IMG/VR virus record: IMGVR_UViG_3300035698_008450
Location: 1 to 23,062 of that record
Direction: 5' to 3' (one strand)
Source of the DNA: a virus
Length of the DNA stretch: 23,062 nucleotides
The notes beneath the pieces are model-generated. The model searched no databases. It had not been told where the DNA came from and saw nothing but the letters and a program-made list of their open reading frames with translations. The position numbers and the translations under genes were made by a program. Below are positions 15,275 to 23,061 of this stretch, one piece after another. Position 1 is the stretch's first letter. Each line of letters opens with the position of its first letter.

Positions 15275-16162
15275 ATGGGATTTGACCTAGGTGGCATGAT
15301 CTTTGGCTCGGATCAAAAAACGAGACAAGCATCTCTTTTATCAAAAGATCAGCAAAAACTACTCAAAGACCTTTCTACAACAATAAGAGAAGGTCTTGGA
15401 ACTGGAGCGACACCAAGTGCTTATGCTCCGTATGCTACCAGTGACATGTATTCACAAGCAATGTCTGGTGCCGGAAGCTTGGTTGGCCAGGGAACAGGTA
15501 CCATCATGCAAGCACTTCAAAGGCAAGCATCTGGTACGCCAAAGTATACGTTTGATGCTGGAGCTATTAGTAAGGAGTGGAAAGAAACCTATGCTACGCC
15601 ATTGATGGCAACGTGGAGAGATGAGATTGCTCCTATGGTAAAGGAGAGTTACAATGTTCCTGGCATGTTTTCGTCATCGTTGACTGGTCGAGGTATGTCA
15701 GATGCTGCCAACAGCTTTTATAGTGAATCTGTTGCTCCAAGTTTGTTTACTGCTCTTCAAACTGGTAGACAACAAGCCTTTCAAAGCGGCGAAGCAGCCG
15801 CTAGTAGGCAACTGGCTGGTGCTCAGGCTCTTGGACAGGCACCAACAATGGCATACAGCGGTGCTCTTGGTCTTGGACAAATGGAGCTTGCGGAAAATAG
15901 CAGGATGCTTGCGGCTTTACGTGGTGAAGAACAGCGTATGATGTCCGAATACAACCCATGGTTGCAATCAGCAATGCAAACATCCATGACCGGAACAATG
16001 GAAAATATTGTTACACCAGGGCAGCAAGGCATACTGCCACAAGCTGTCGGTGCTGGTCTTGGGGCTTATTTTGGGAGTTTTGGTGGTGGAGCAACGTCTG
16101 GAGCAACTGCTGGAGGAACAGCGTACAATCCTAGCATGGGTCCAATGAGTATGATGGGATAA
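15275..16162 (+). CDS. Internal virion/ejection protein candidate 1
   Basis: The 295-residue protein is rich in Ala, Gly, Met, Gln and Ser. It has helical segments (L-S-K-D-Q-Q-K-L-L-K-D-L, about 22-33; A-F-Q-S-G-E-A-A-A-S-R-Q-L-A-G, about 167-181) and a Gly/Met-rich C-terminus (A-V-G-A-G-L-G-A-Y-F-G-S-F-G-G-G, about 257-272). Small, Gly-rich, partly helical proteins placed after the nozzle gene and before larger internal proteins are typical of the first of the three podovirus ejection proteins. The Gly-rich hydrophobic end could insert into membranes during DNA injection. The role is inferred from position and composition. Confidence 0.55.
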   Translation: MGFDLGGMIFGSDQKTRQASLLSKDQQKLLKDLSTTIREGLGTGATPSAYAPYATSDMYSQAMSGAGSLVGQGTGTIMQALQRQASGTPKYTFDAGAISKEWKETYATPLMATWRDEIAPMVKESYNVPGMFSSSLTGRGMSDAANSFYSESVAPSLFTALQTGRQQAFQSGEAAASRQLAGAQALGQAPTMAYSGALGLGQMELAENSRMLAALRGEEQRMMSEYNPWLQSAMQTSMTGTMENIVTPGQQGILPQAVGAGLGAYFGSFGGGATSGATAGGTAYNPSMGPMSMMG

Positions 16163-16177
16163 TAACAGGAGCTTAAA

Positions 16178-17203
16178 ATGGCTACAGTCGTACCAGTTCA
16201 ACAGGCACCAGATGTTCTTGGCTTTGCCCTGAAAGTTGCTGGTTTTAGAGAAGAAAAGAAACAAGCAGCTATACAGGCTAAGCAAACAGAAGCGGCTCTT
16301 AGGTTGAAGAGTAAAGGTCTGTCACTTGATGAAAGACGAGTAATTTTGTCTGAAGCATCACAGGCTACTACTCTTAAGTATCAGCAGGCTCAGATTGATC
16401 GTCTTCTCGGTAATGAAAAGAGAGACAGTGAGATACATGATACGGAACGAGAGCTTAAGGTTCTTGGATCTGCTGGTTTGAATGCCAGCTATGAGGCAGA
16501 AACTAAGAAGCATAAGCTTGATTTCCTAAATGGTCTCACTGATCCGTTGCAGGTAAATGAATACTACATGCAACGGACGCTGATGGCATCTATGCAGCAG
16601 GAGATTCGGCAGAAAACCGCAGAAATAGCTGCTGGCAGAGAACAGAGAATGGCAGCTTCGGATCAGTTCCGGCAGCAGCAGACACTTTCTGACAACAAAA
16701 TGAGAGCCTTTAACCAAACATATCGTCCTACTATTGATTCATATGCAGGAACTGTATCGCATTCTGCAGTTGCTCAAGGAGCTATTAACCACAGCAAAAT
16801 AATCGATAACAAAGATGCTACGCCGGAGCAAAGACTTGCTGCGAATAGAGACTGGAACAAGGTTCTTTCCGATGCTGCTAAGCTGAAAAGTGCTAGAGAG
16901 TTAACAGTTCTTCAAGGAAAAGAAGAAGTTATTGGCCAGCAGTCACTAAAGGAGCGGGCAAGTATTGAACTGCTTGGTCATCCTGAGCTGTTCAAGAATA
17001 TAGAAGAGTATAATAAATGGAGTCAGGCTCCTTGGATTCATCCTGTTACAGAAGATCCGTGGTTCGGACCTCCTAAATTTGTTGCTCCGAAGATTACGGA
17101 ACAGCCACAGCCACAGCAACAGCAACAGTCAATGAATAGAAAGCCTTCAACTGATGTAAAGGTAAATAATCCGGCTGTTACAACAGATGTAGGAAGGAAA
17201 TAA
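16178..17203 (+). CDS. Internal virion/ejection protein candidate 2 (helical, Gln-rich)
   Basis: The 341-residue, strongly helical protein is rich in Gln, Lys, Ala and Glu. A coiled-coil-like N-terminal half (about 20-165) contains A-I-Q-A-K-Q-T-E-A-A-L-R-L-K and Q-Q-E-I-R-Q-K-T-A-E-I-A-A. The C-terminus is Pro-rich and has a short Q-P-Q-P-Q-Q-Q-Q-Q run coded by a CAR trinucleotide stretch near 17101-17129. Its start has CAGGAGCTTAAA. As the second of three consecutive genes before a very long ORF, it matches the middle internal protein of podoviruses, which helps form the ejection channel. No motif is diagnostic. Confidence 0.55.
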   Translation: MATVVPVQQAPDVLGFALKVAGFREEKKQAAIQAKQTEAALRLKSKGLSLDERRVILSEASQATTLKYQQAQIDRLLGNEKRDSEIHDTERELKVLGSAGLNASYEAETKKHKLDFLNGLTDPLQVNEYYMQRTLMASMQQEIRQKTAEIAAGREQRMAASDQFRQQQTLSDNKMRAFNQTYRPTIDSYAGTVSHSAVAQGAINHSKIIDNKDATPEQRLAANRDWNKVLSDAAKLKSARELTVLQGKEEVIGQQSLKERASIELLGHPELFKNIEEYNKWSQAPWIHPVTEDPWFGPPKFVAPKITEQPQPQQQQQSMNRKPSTDVKVNNPAVTTDVGRK

Positions 17204-17206
17204 TAG

Positions 17207-20200
17207 ATGGCTGTTATTGAATCTCCATCACAGCTAAGGGCTCGTCTTGCTCCGCAGTATGAAATGGGCGGATCGAAGGCTGTCAAAGCTAAGCTGACAA
17301 TGGATGAGCAAAGGCAGAAGTTTGTCGATGCTGGCTATAATGTTACTGATCTTACGCCGGAAGATAAAGACTCTAGCCTTTTTCCTGGAGTAACTGAAAC
17401 ATGGCGACCGAAAAGTGAGCCTAAATGGTTTGTCTATAAGCTCGATACCGATGGTAATATTGCTGTTGATGATACTGGAAATGAGCTTCAGTCAATTGTG
17501 TATCCAAAAATGGACATCGATTCTGATGATCCATCACGTCCTGTGTATCAGGGTTTTTGGAAGGAACGGCAGAAAGATGCTATTCGTGCTGTGGAAGGTG
17601 TAGGAGCTTCCCTCGGTTCTGCAGCTGATATCATAAAGGGTCTTCTTCAAGAGCAACCAGCTGGAATGGCCATGCAATATGGACCTGCTGTGCAAGCTGG
17701 TCAAATGTCGGATGAAGAGATAGAAACTTTTACAACGCCACTTCGAAAATGGGGAGATGTACTGGCTGAAGATGCTAGAAGCTGGCAAATGGCACCTGGG
17801 AGAGATGGAGAGTGGTATGATAAAGCGTCTGATATGTTTGCACAGACATCTGCTTATATGATGGCGGTTTCTGCAGCAACAGCTATTGGAGTTCCTTTTG
17901 GTGCTAGTGGGCCACTTGCCTTTGTATCAAGCAGTCTCATGATGGGTGATAACATACGAAGGAACGCCATTGATCATGGTGCTTCACAGGAACGAGCGGA
18001 TTTGGAAGCTTGGATTGGTGGTCCTGCTGTTGGTGCTCTTGAATTCTTTCAGCTCAGCAAGTTTATAAAGTTTGCAAAGGGCTACGATAAGCTCGGTAAA
18101 GCTTACATGGCTAAGGCTATTACTGAGAAAAGCCTGACGAAGATGGCAAAGAATCCTAAACATGTGACTAGTATCCTTAAGCTTGCTGGCTCTGAAGCTC
18201 TTGTAGAAGTAATGCAAGAAGCAACAGAGATGGGCATTGCAAAGATGGGACACAGCGAAAAGATAACATTCTATGATGCCATTGAACGCATGACTTATGC
18301 TGCTACTGGTGCTGCTATTATGACGCCTTTCTTCGCTTTTCCAGGCGTTATTTTTAACAGGCGGTTGGAAACAAGTAACAGAAACGAGCCTATTGATCTG
18401 CGATTTGACAGCATCAATGAAGCCATGACTGCTATCAGGACGGAAGCTTCTAATGCTCTTGTTCATGACATGGGTAAGATTAAGGCAACACTTCCAAGTA
18501 GCAAGAAGCTTAAAAGCAAGAAAGCCTTTGATAAGTTTGCAGAAGAGCAACAGTTTTTTCCTGAGAAGAAGGCTGTCGATCCGTTGTCAAAAGAAGAGGT
18601 AACAGCGTATCAGGAAAAGACCGGAGCTGAGTTGTCGGCTGTTCTGAAGGCAACCCCAGAAGATGTGCGAGCGGAGCTTGAAGGTAAGACTGCCGAAGAA
18701 AAAACTGCAGAGCCAATAGGACCAGTTGAAAAGCCAGCAACGTTTGAGGAAAAGTGGGCAGCTGTTGATAAGAAGTTTCACTCACTGACAGGTCTCGCCG
18801 CTCTCGCTAAGCATGTTGCTCCGAAGTGGATGGTGAACAAGCTGGAAGGTATTGAGTATCTAACGAGAGACCTTGAAAGTGCCCGCATATCAGCTGACCT
18901 TATGACGAAGGCTCTGCAGCCATTTGCAGACAAGGCTATTAAGTTCTACCGATCAAAAGCCTCTAGAGGCGATAAGTTTTACAGCTGGCTAACGAACAGA
19001 GCTGTGAAGCCTATTCAACAACTATACGATGACCTTGATAGTAGAGAATGGGCTGATGAAAGTTGGTCACAGGAAGATCAAGAAACATTCAATGACATGC
19101 GAACGCTTCTTCAGGGCCTTAGAGAAGTTGCTAATATTGGCAGGAAAAAAGCTGGTTTGCCAGAAATAAAGAACATCACAAATTACATCAGCCACTGGTC
19201 TGATACTGCTGTTGACGCCGTGTCGTCCTATAGCGAGGTAGAAGATGTTATTGATAACAATGGCGATGTTGTAAAAACGAAAAAGGTTTCTAAGAAGGAG
19301 CTGGAAAGACGGCGAAAAGAAAAGAGCCATCCTCTACAATTTGGTTACATTTGGAGGCTGGCAAAACGGTATGCAGATAAGCCGAAGGACTTTAAGAACT
19401 CCTCGGCGTTTCGCAGGAAGCTAAAGGATGAAATTGAAACTCATTACAGCAAGAACGTTGATGAGATAATGAAGGCTCTCATTTCGTATGATGTTAGGGA
19501 TGCCCTGCTCACAAATCCGTACACAGCTGCAAAGGAGGAACTGACAAGGCTTGAAAAAGATGGTGGAATTCCAAAGGATGTTCGCAATGACCTGGCAAAA
19601 TACATGACGTATGATATTGCTCGTCAGGTTAGTGAGATTGATGAAGAGATTGATAAGATATTTGTAACACCTTTGAAGATTGCGAACTACGCTCTTAAGC
19701 CCTTTAATAGAGAGATACTGAGTGTCGTAAAGCCCACGTCTCGGATGTTTCGGCAGCTTGCACATGTTAGTGCTCTTGGCTTTCGGCTGAAACCAGCTAT
19801 TAGAAACCTTGGGCAACGTATTTTGCTCACTGATCTTTACCATTACAGGGACTTGTGGACAGCTCAGTGTCATCAGGCTGATGGCTTTTGGCCATCTGTT
19901 GATGTTGGGACTGACGAGGAGGTAACGCTCGGTGACTGGTTGAAGGGAAAGAACTGGTATCAAGCGACGGAAAATTACCTGTCGGAAAATGACGAGGCTC
20001 TTACAAACAGGGTTGGTCGTGCGAGTTCAAAGTTATTCCATATGGCTCACATAAGTAACGTAAACGTGTCTGCTCGTGTCGGTTATACTGACTGGCTACG
20101 GAGATACGAGGGATCAAAAGACAAAAACAGTTCTTACTACAAGCATGTTGAGAAGAAAGTAGTAAGCGATCTGCGAAAAGAAGCACAGAAGGAAGGGAAA

Positions 20201-20806
20201 GATGTAAAAGACTTTATAACAAAAAACTATGACAAAGAGATGGAACGGGGTCTTGTCAAGAAAGAAGACATGGAGGATATGATTCACGATGCTGTTCGTC
20301 TGACGCAGTGGGAATATCTTCCAACCAGCATGCCTTTGCATTACCGATCGGATGCTGCCAAAGCCGCAATGCTCTTCCAGTCTTGGGTGCAAAACTATTA
20401 CGGTGGGCATGTTGTTGAGATGGCGTACCGGATGAAACATGGAAGGGATACATCAGGTAGGGTGTTGGAGCCTCGTGGGAGGGCCCAAGCATTGAAGGGC
20501 CTTGGCGGTATACTGGCTGCTGGTAAGGCAATGGAAGCAATGCTTGGTATATCGATCCTGAAGTTTGTGCTCTTTCCGCATGATGATGAAACACCGCCTG
20601 AGAGCATTCCAGCTTTTCAGGTGGTAGATGGTGTGTACAAAGCTGCGTTTTCAGATGATGAATATGAAAGGAAAAAATCTATCAGCAATGCATCGTCTGT
20701 TCTTGAACTGCTGATCCCTGGCAAACAAGCATACAATGATGTTAGAAAGCTGTACGAGCAGCAAGACCTAAAATCATTCCTGTTTTATGACTTACCGAAG
20801 GAGTAA
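17207..20806 (+). CDS. Large internal virion/ejection protein, polyvalent-like
   Basis: This 1199-residue protein is the largest in the window. The N-terminal 130 residues are mixed alpha/beta. Hydrophobic stretches occur around 217-240 (M-A-V-S-A-A-T-A-I-G-V-P-F-G) and 366-383 (G-A-A-I-M-T-P-F-F-A-F-P-G-V-I-F). Between them lies G-S-E-A-L-V-E-V-M-Q-E-A-T-E, a pattern seen in phage large polyvalent proteins. A charged linker (about 430-520) precedes a long helical C-terminal half. Length, position last among the internal proteins, and paired hydrophobic regions fit the big ejection protein that crosses the host envelope. No lytic transglycosylase or polymerase motif is visible. Start: AGGAAGGAAATAATAG then ATG. 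Confidence 0.65.
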   Translation: MAVIESPSQLRARLAPQYEMGGSKAVKAKLTMDEQRQKFVDAGYNVTDLTPEDKDSSLFPGVTETWRPKSEPKWFVYKLDTDGNIAVDDTGNELQSIVYPKMDIDSDDPSRPVYQGFWKERQKDAIRAVEGVGASLGSAADIIKGLLQEQPAGMAMQYGPAVQAGQMSDEEIETFTTPLRKWGDVLAEDARSWQMAPGRDGEWYDKASDMFAQTSAYMMAVSAATAIGVPFGASGPLAFVSSSLMMGDNIRRNAIDHGASQERADLEAWIGGPAVGALEFFQLSKFIKFAKGYDKLGKAYMAKAITEKSLTKMAKNPKHVTSILKLAGSEALVEVMQEATEMGIAKMGHSEKITFYDAIERMTYAATGAAIMTPFFAFPGVIFNRRLETSNRNEPIDLRFDSINEAMTAIRTEASNALVHDMGKIKATLPSSKKLKSKKAFDKFAEEQQFFPEKKAVDPLSKEEVTAYQEKTGAELSAVLKATPEDVRAELEGKTAEEKTAEPIGPVEKPATFEEKWAAVDKKFHSLTGLAALAKHVAPKWMVNKLEGIEYLTRDLESARISADLMTKALQPFADKAIKFYRSKASRGDKFYSWLTNRAVKPIQQLYDDLDSREWADESWSQEDQETFNDMRTLLQGLREVANIGRKKAGLPEIKNITNYISHWSDTAVDAVSSYSEVEDVIDNNGDVVKTKKVSKKELERRRKEKSHPLQFGYIWRLAKRYADKPKDFKNSSAFRRKLKDEIETHYSKNVDEIMKALISYDVRDALLTNPYTAAKEELTRLEKDGGIPKDVRNDLAKYMTYDIARQVSEIDEEIDKIFVTPLKIANYALKPFNREILSVVKPTSRMFRQLAHVSALGFRLKPAIRNLGQRILLTDLYHYRDLWTAQCHQADGFWPSVDVGTDEEVTLGDWLKGKNWYQATENYLSENDEALTNRVGRASSKLFHMAHISNVNVSARVGYTDWLRRYEGSKDKNSSYYKHVEKKVVSDLRKEAQKEGKDVKDFITKNYDKEMERGLVKKEDMEDMIHDAVRLTQWEYLPTSMPLHYRSDAAKAAMLFQSWVQNYYGGHVVEMAYRMKHGRDTSGRVLEPRGRAQALKGLGGILAAGKAMEAMLGISILKFVLFPHDDETPPESIPAFQVVDGVYKAAFSDDEYERKKSISNASSVLELLIPGKQAYNDVRKLYEQQDLKSFLFYDLPKE

Positions 20807-20811
20807 CGAGT

Positions 20812-21294
20812 ATGAAGAAGCTATTAGTAGTAGTTGCAATAGTGGCGTTATTGGGCCAAAACACGGCCCTAGCGGGCGTTGTGGCGGGCGTGTTGGGCAA
20901 TAACGACGTATTGCAAGTCCGGGTCGGCGTTCGGCCGTTAGAACGCACTGAGGCTGGATTGTTCGGAGGATATGGTGATGATAACAACGTCATCAGTAGT
21001 GGCGTGTATGGCACGTATGATCTGGTAGAGGCTCAGGAATTTAAGATCGGAGGCTTTGTTGTTCCAGTCACGTGGTATGTTGGCGGCTTCCTTGGGCTTG
21101 CGGATGAGGAGGAGTTCGAGGATTTTGATGAAACTGAGGTAATGGCATCTGCTCTCAGTGGCCTTTACTTTGGTGATGACAAGATTACTCTTGGCGTGGA
21201 ATATCAGTACGGTTTTGATGATGGCCTGTGGAGTGAACTTGGGAAGGTTCCTGATCAGCATGAGGTTTTGTTTAACGTAAAATGGAGGTTCTAA
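20812..21294 (+). CDS. Outer-membrane beta-barrel protein with signal peptide
   Basis: The 160-residue protein has a textbook signal peptide: M-K-K, a hydrophobic core, and A-L-A before Gly22. The mature part of about 139 residues alternates polar and hydrophobic residues in strands such as I-T-L-G-V-E-Y-Q-Y-G-F. It ends H-E-V-L-F-N-V-K-W-R-F, with the C-terminal aromatic beta-signal read by the BAM machinery. About 8 strands are expected, as in OmpX/Lom-like proteins. It probably sits in the host outer membrane. In a phage this could mean superinfection exclusion or a changed host surface. The first 100 or so bases use GC-richer codons than the neighbours. It starts after AAGGAGTAACGAGT and closes the ejection-protein run. 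Confidence 0.75.
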   Translation: MKKLLVVVAIVALLGQNTALAGVVAGVLGNNDVLQVRVGVRPLERTEAGLFGGYGDDNNVISSGVYGTYDLVEAQEFKIGGFVVPVTWYVGGFLGLADEEEFEDFDETEVMASALSGLYFGDDKITLGVEYQYGFDDGLWSELGKVPDQHEVLFNVKWRF

Positions 21295-21297
21295 CAG

Positions 21298-21552
21298 ATG
21301 TTCGCTAGAATTGCTACCAGTTTATTTCCTCTTCTGTGGGCTTGTAGGATTCACTTGTTGGACGGATTGGTTGCTGGGTATTTCACAGAAGATCGGGCAA
21401 GAAAATGGAGAATCAAGACTGAGAGGCGTTGGATTAAATTTGGAGAACGAGCACATCGGACGAAGAATTGCAAGAGTGATGACGTTATATATCGCTTTGG
21501 TGTTGTTTATCTGAAAAGCTCAAGGGTCCAAGTTGCGTCTCAAGATCGTTGA
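21298..21552 (+). CDS. Uncertain small ORF at end of late operon
   Basis: The 84-residue ORF starts at ATG 21298, 9 bases after GGAGG, and runs to 21552. Its N-terminus (about 1-27) is mildly hydrophobic and the rest is basic, with no known motif. A different frame over the same DNA, from a TTG at 21311 to 21514, encodes 67 residues with two hydrophobic ends (about 1-23 and 53-67) and looks like a small membrane protein, but it has no ribosome site. Either could be real, or a frameshift may separate them. The ORF's distal part is followed by a terminator. Treat as unproven. Confidence 0.35.
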   Translation: MFARIATSLFPLLWACRIHLLDGLVAGYFTEDRARKWRIKTERRWIKFGERAHRTKNCKSDDVIYRFGVVYLKSSRVQVASQDR

Positions 21553-21584
21553 TTCTTTTTAAGACTTCAGGTTTTTGTTGCTCA

Positions 21585-21619
21585 GGGGTAGTCGGCTTGT
21601 TGCTGGCTGCCCCTATTTT
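21585..21619 (+). terminator. Rho-independent terminator of the late operon
   Basis: GGGGTAGTCGGC at 21585-21596 pairs with GCTGGCTGCCCC at 21602-21613 around a TTGTT loop. The 12-position stem starts with four G-C pairs and includes three G-T wobbles. TATTTTA follows directly. The T-rich end is on the plus-strand side only, so it should stop rightward transcription just before the oppositely directed genes. Confidence 0.7.
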
Positions 21620-21827
21620 ACTGCACAGTGAATGGTGGACGAGGGGTTCTGTGCTGACATGAGGATAATTGATTATCGATTGCATCTGCTCTTCTTTCTG
21701 CTGCTACTATTTCACAGTCACAGGGTGTTACATATGTTACCATTTCTGGTTTATAACAGTAAAGAGTCTTTAACGTCTTCTTGCATTTACTGCATTTGAT
21801 TATAAGCTTTACGCTATAGGGATGCAT
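21618..21827 (-). CDS. Small zinc-ribbon-like protein
   Basis: The 69-residue minus-strand protein has C12-S-K-C15 and C36-D-C38, plus C24, a zinc-ribbon-like spacing, with basic and aromatic residues between. Read leftward, AGAGGAGATAAA precedes the ATG, so translation is well supported. It follows the DUF3987-like gene after 49 bases that hold palindromic motif copy 3, and it ends against the late-operon terminator. Nucleic acid binding is possible but not shown. Confidence 0.7.
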   Translation of the reverse strand: MHPYSVKLIIKCSKCKKTLKTLYCYKPEMVTYVTPCDCEIVAAERRADAIDNQLSSCQHRTPRPPFTVQ

Positions 21828-21846
21828 TTTATCTCCTCTTAACTGT

Positions 21847-21866
21847 CATCCGTTTCATTTAATGAA
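21847..21866 (-). promoter_or_regulatory. Palindromic motif copy 3 (minus strand, upstream of zinc-ribbon gene)
   Basis: Read on the minus strand this is TTCATTAAATGAA followed by ACGGATG, one base in 20 from copy 1. It lies between the stop of the DUF3987-like gene and the ribosome site of the zinc-ribbon gene, 19 bases before that ATG. As in the other copies, the GGATG side faces the downstream gene. Confidence 0.65.
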
Positions 21867-21876
21867 TTGGTTGTTA

Positions 21877-23061
21877 TTACTTACCACCTGTCCACACGTA
21901 TACAAGGACACCTTTTTCTGTTTCTTGCGTTAGATATCGAGCATCCAGTAGGTCAGTCAGCAGCACATCAAGCTCTCGACCCGTAAGACGATTCCGATAT
22001 TGTCGTATAAGGTCCGTTCGAGAAACGCGTTTCTTCCTGAAGATAAATTTCACCAGCTCTTCTGATAGATCTCCGCATTCTTGGCTATTGATAGCTGATA
22101 ATACCTTCCTCATACGCTCTTCTGCAGATGCGAGTGTTGTAATGGCTCTCGCCATGTCAATTTCGTCAATCTCTCGTGAGTCCTTTATGCTTGCACTATA
22201 GCACATTGCGAGCTTCAGGACAATAGCATGCCGCCTGCCAGCATACCCACTCATGTTAGGATCAGCGAATAGATCGCTCTTCTCAGAAAAGCTTATATAC
22301 TCATTGCTATATAGATCAATAGCATCGCTCGTAACTGCAAAGCGTCCTCGCAGATGGTCATGAATATGGTTAAGATCATGGACAATATCATCGAAGAGTT
22401 CAAGTGTCTCCTGGTTTCTCTTTGGCCAAGGTACGTATTGTTTCTTTTCATCCTGGAAAACAAACACTATCCGTGCCGTGAAGCCGCCACCAATTGACAC
22501 AACAGGAATGCTCTCTTTTATCCAATGAATTGTCGAGCCACCAAAAATTGTAAGACAAGGGTTTCTGATGGTTTCAAGTCCGCGTCCTCTCGTTCGGTAG
22601 TCAAAGTCCTTGCAGTCATAGAGTTTTGTGAGAATTGAAATCATGCCACTGTTAAAGCTGTTCTTGTCAATGAGTGTCGATAGCTCATCAACAACAGCCA
22701 CACCTGTTGCTAGTGAAACTACCTTTGCAGACTTGTCATCTATTGAACCGGAAAGAGCACCAATCAAAGCTTCCGGTGTGCTCTTCTGTGACAACATGTT
22801 GACCGGCGTTTCAAGGGCTCTTATGAGATCCTCAATAGTATTGATAATGGTAGACTTGCGGCATTGAGCAGAACCAGCAACAAGCACCACGTAGATGTTT
22901 GGGTATACTGTAAAATGCCCCTGGTCAATGAAACAATTCCTACCAAGAGCCGCACTTACTGACACAACACCTCCCCACAGGGAAAATAGTTCTGGAACTT
23001 CCGTCTCAGACATTAGCTGACAAACACCTTGTATCACTCCTTCTTGTAACTTACGAGACAT
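21877..23061 (-). CDS. DUF3987-like AAA+/helicase-type ATPase, possibly partial
   Basis: The visible 394 residues run leftward to a TAA at 21879-21877. A Walker A-like loop G63-SAQCRK69-S70 has Arg where Gly is usual. A Walker B is seen at V-A-V-V-D125-E126. A sensor-like L-T-I-F-G-G-S-T follows, then G-G-G-F-T-A-R-I-V-F-V-F with a candidate arginine finger. This order (Y-P-N-I-Y-V-V-L strand, P-loop, D-E, G-G-S-T, G-G-F-x-x-R) is characteristic of DUF3987-type phage and plasmid replicative ATPases, which are often fused to a primase. The last 60 or so residues look like a winged helix. The first Met lies one base from the window edge and the text before the P-loop resembles the interior of the family, so the gene may extend further. 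Probable role: replication helicase. Confidence 0.75.
   Translation of the reverse strand: MSRKLQEGVIQGVCQLMSETEVPELFSLWGGVVSVSAALGRNCFIDQGHFTVYPNIYVVLVAGSAQCRKSTIINTIEDLIRALETPVNMLSQKSTPEALIGALSGSIDDKSAKVVSLATGVAVVDELSTLIDKNSFNSGMISILTKLYDCKDFDYRTRGRGLETIRNPCLTIFGGSTIHWIKESIPVVSIGGGFTARIVFVFQDEKKQYVPWPKRNQETLELFDDIVHDLNHIHDHLRGRFAVTSDAIDLYSNEYISFSEKSDLFADPNMSGYAGRRHAIVLKLAMCYSASIKDSREIDEIDMARAITTLASAEERMRKVLSAINSQECGDLSEELVKFIFRKKRVSRTDLIRQYRNRLTGRELDVLLTDLLDARYLTQETEKGVLVYVWTGGK

Noticed and set aside
17101-17129. CAR trinucleotide run as a mobile or regulatory repeat
   Set aside because: It is short, in frame and encodes a Gln/Pro-rich tail, so it is simple low-complexity coding sequence.
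20853-20869. GGGCC/GGCCC hairpin in the signal-peptide codons of the beta-barrel gene
   Set aside because: The 5-bp stem lies in GC-rich coding sequence without a T-run. It probably reflects codon choice.
21485-21685. Minus-strand ORF of 66 residues with a weak AAGAAGAG upstream
   Set aside because: It crosses the plus-strand terminator hairpin and overlaps the end of the zinc-ribbon gene. Its composition shows no recognisable protein character apart from a short helix.
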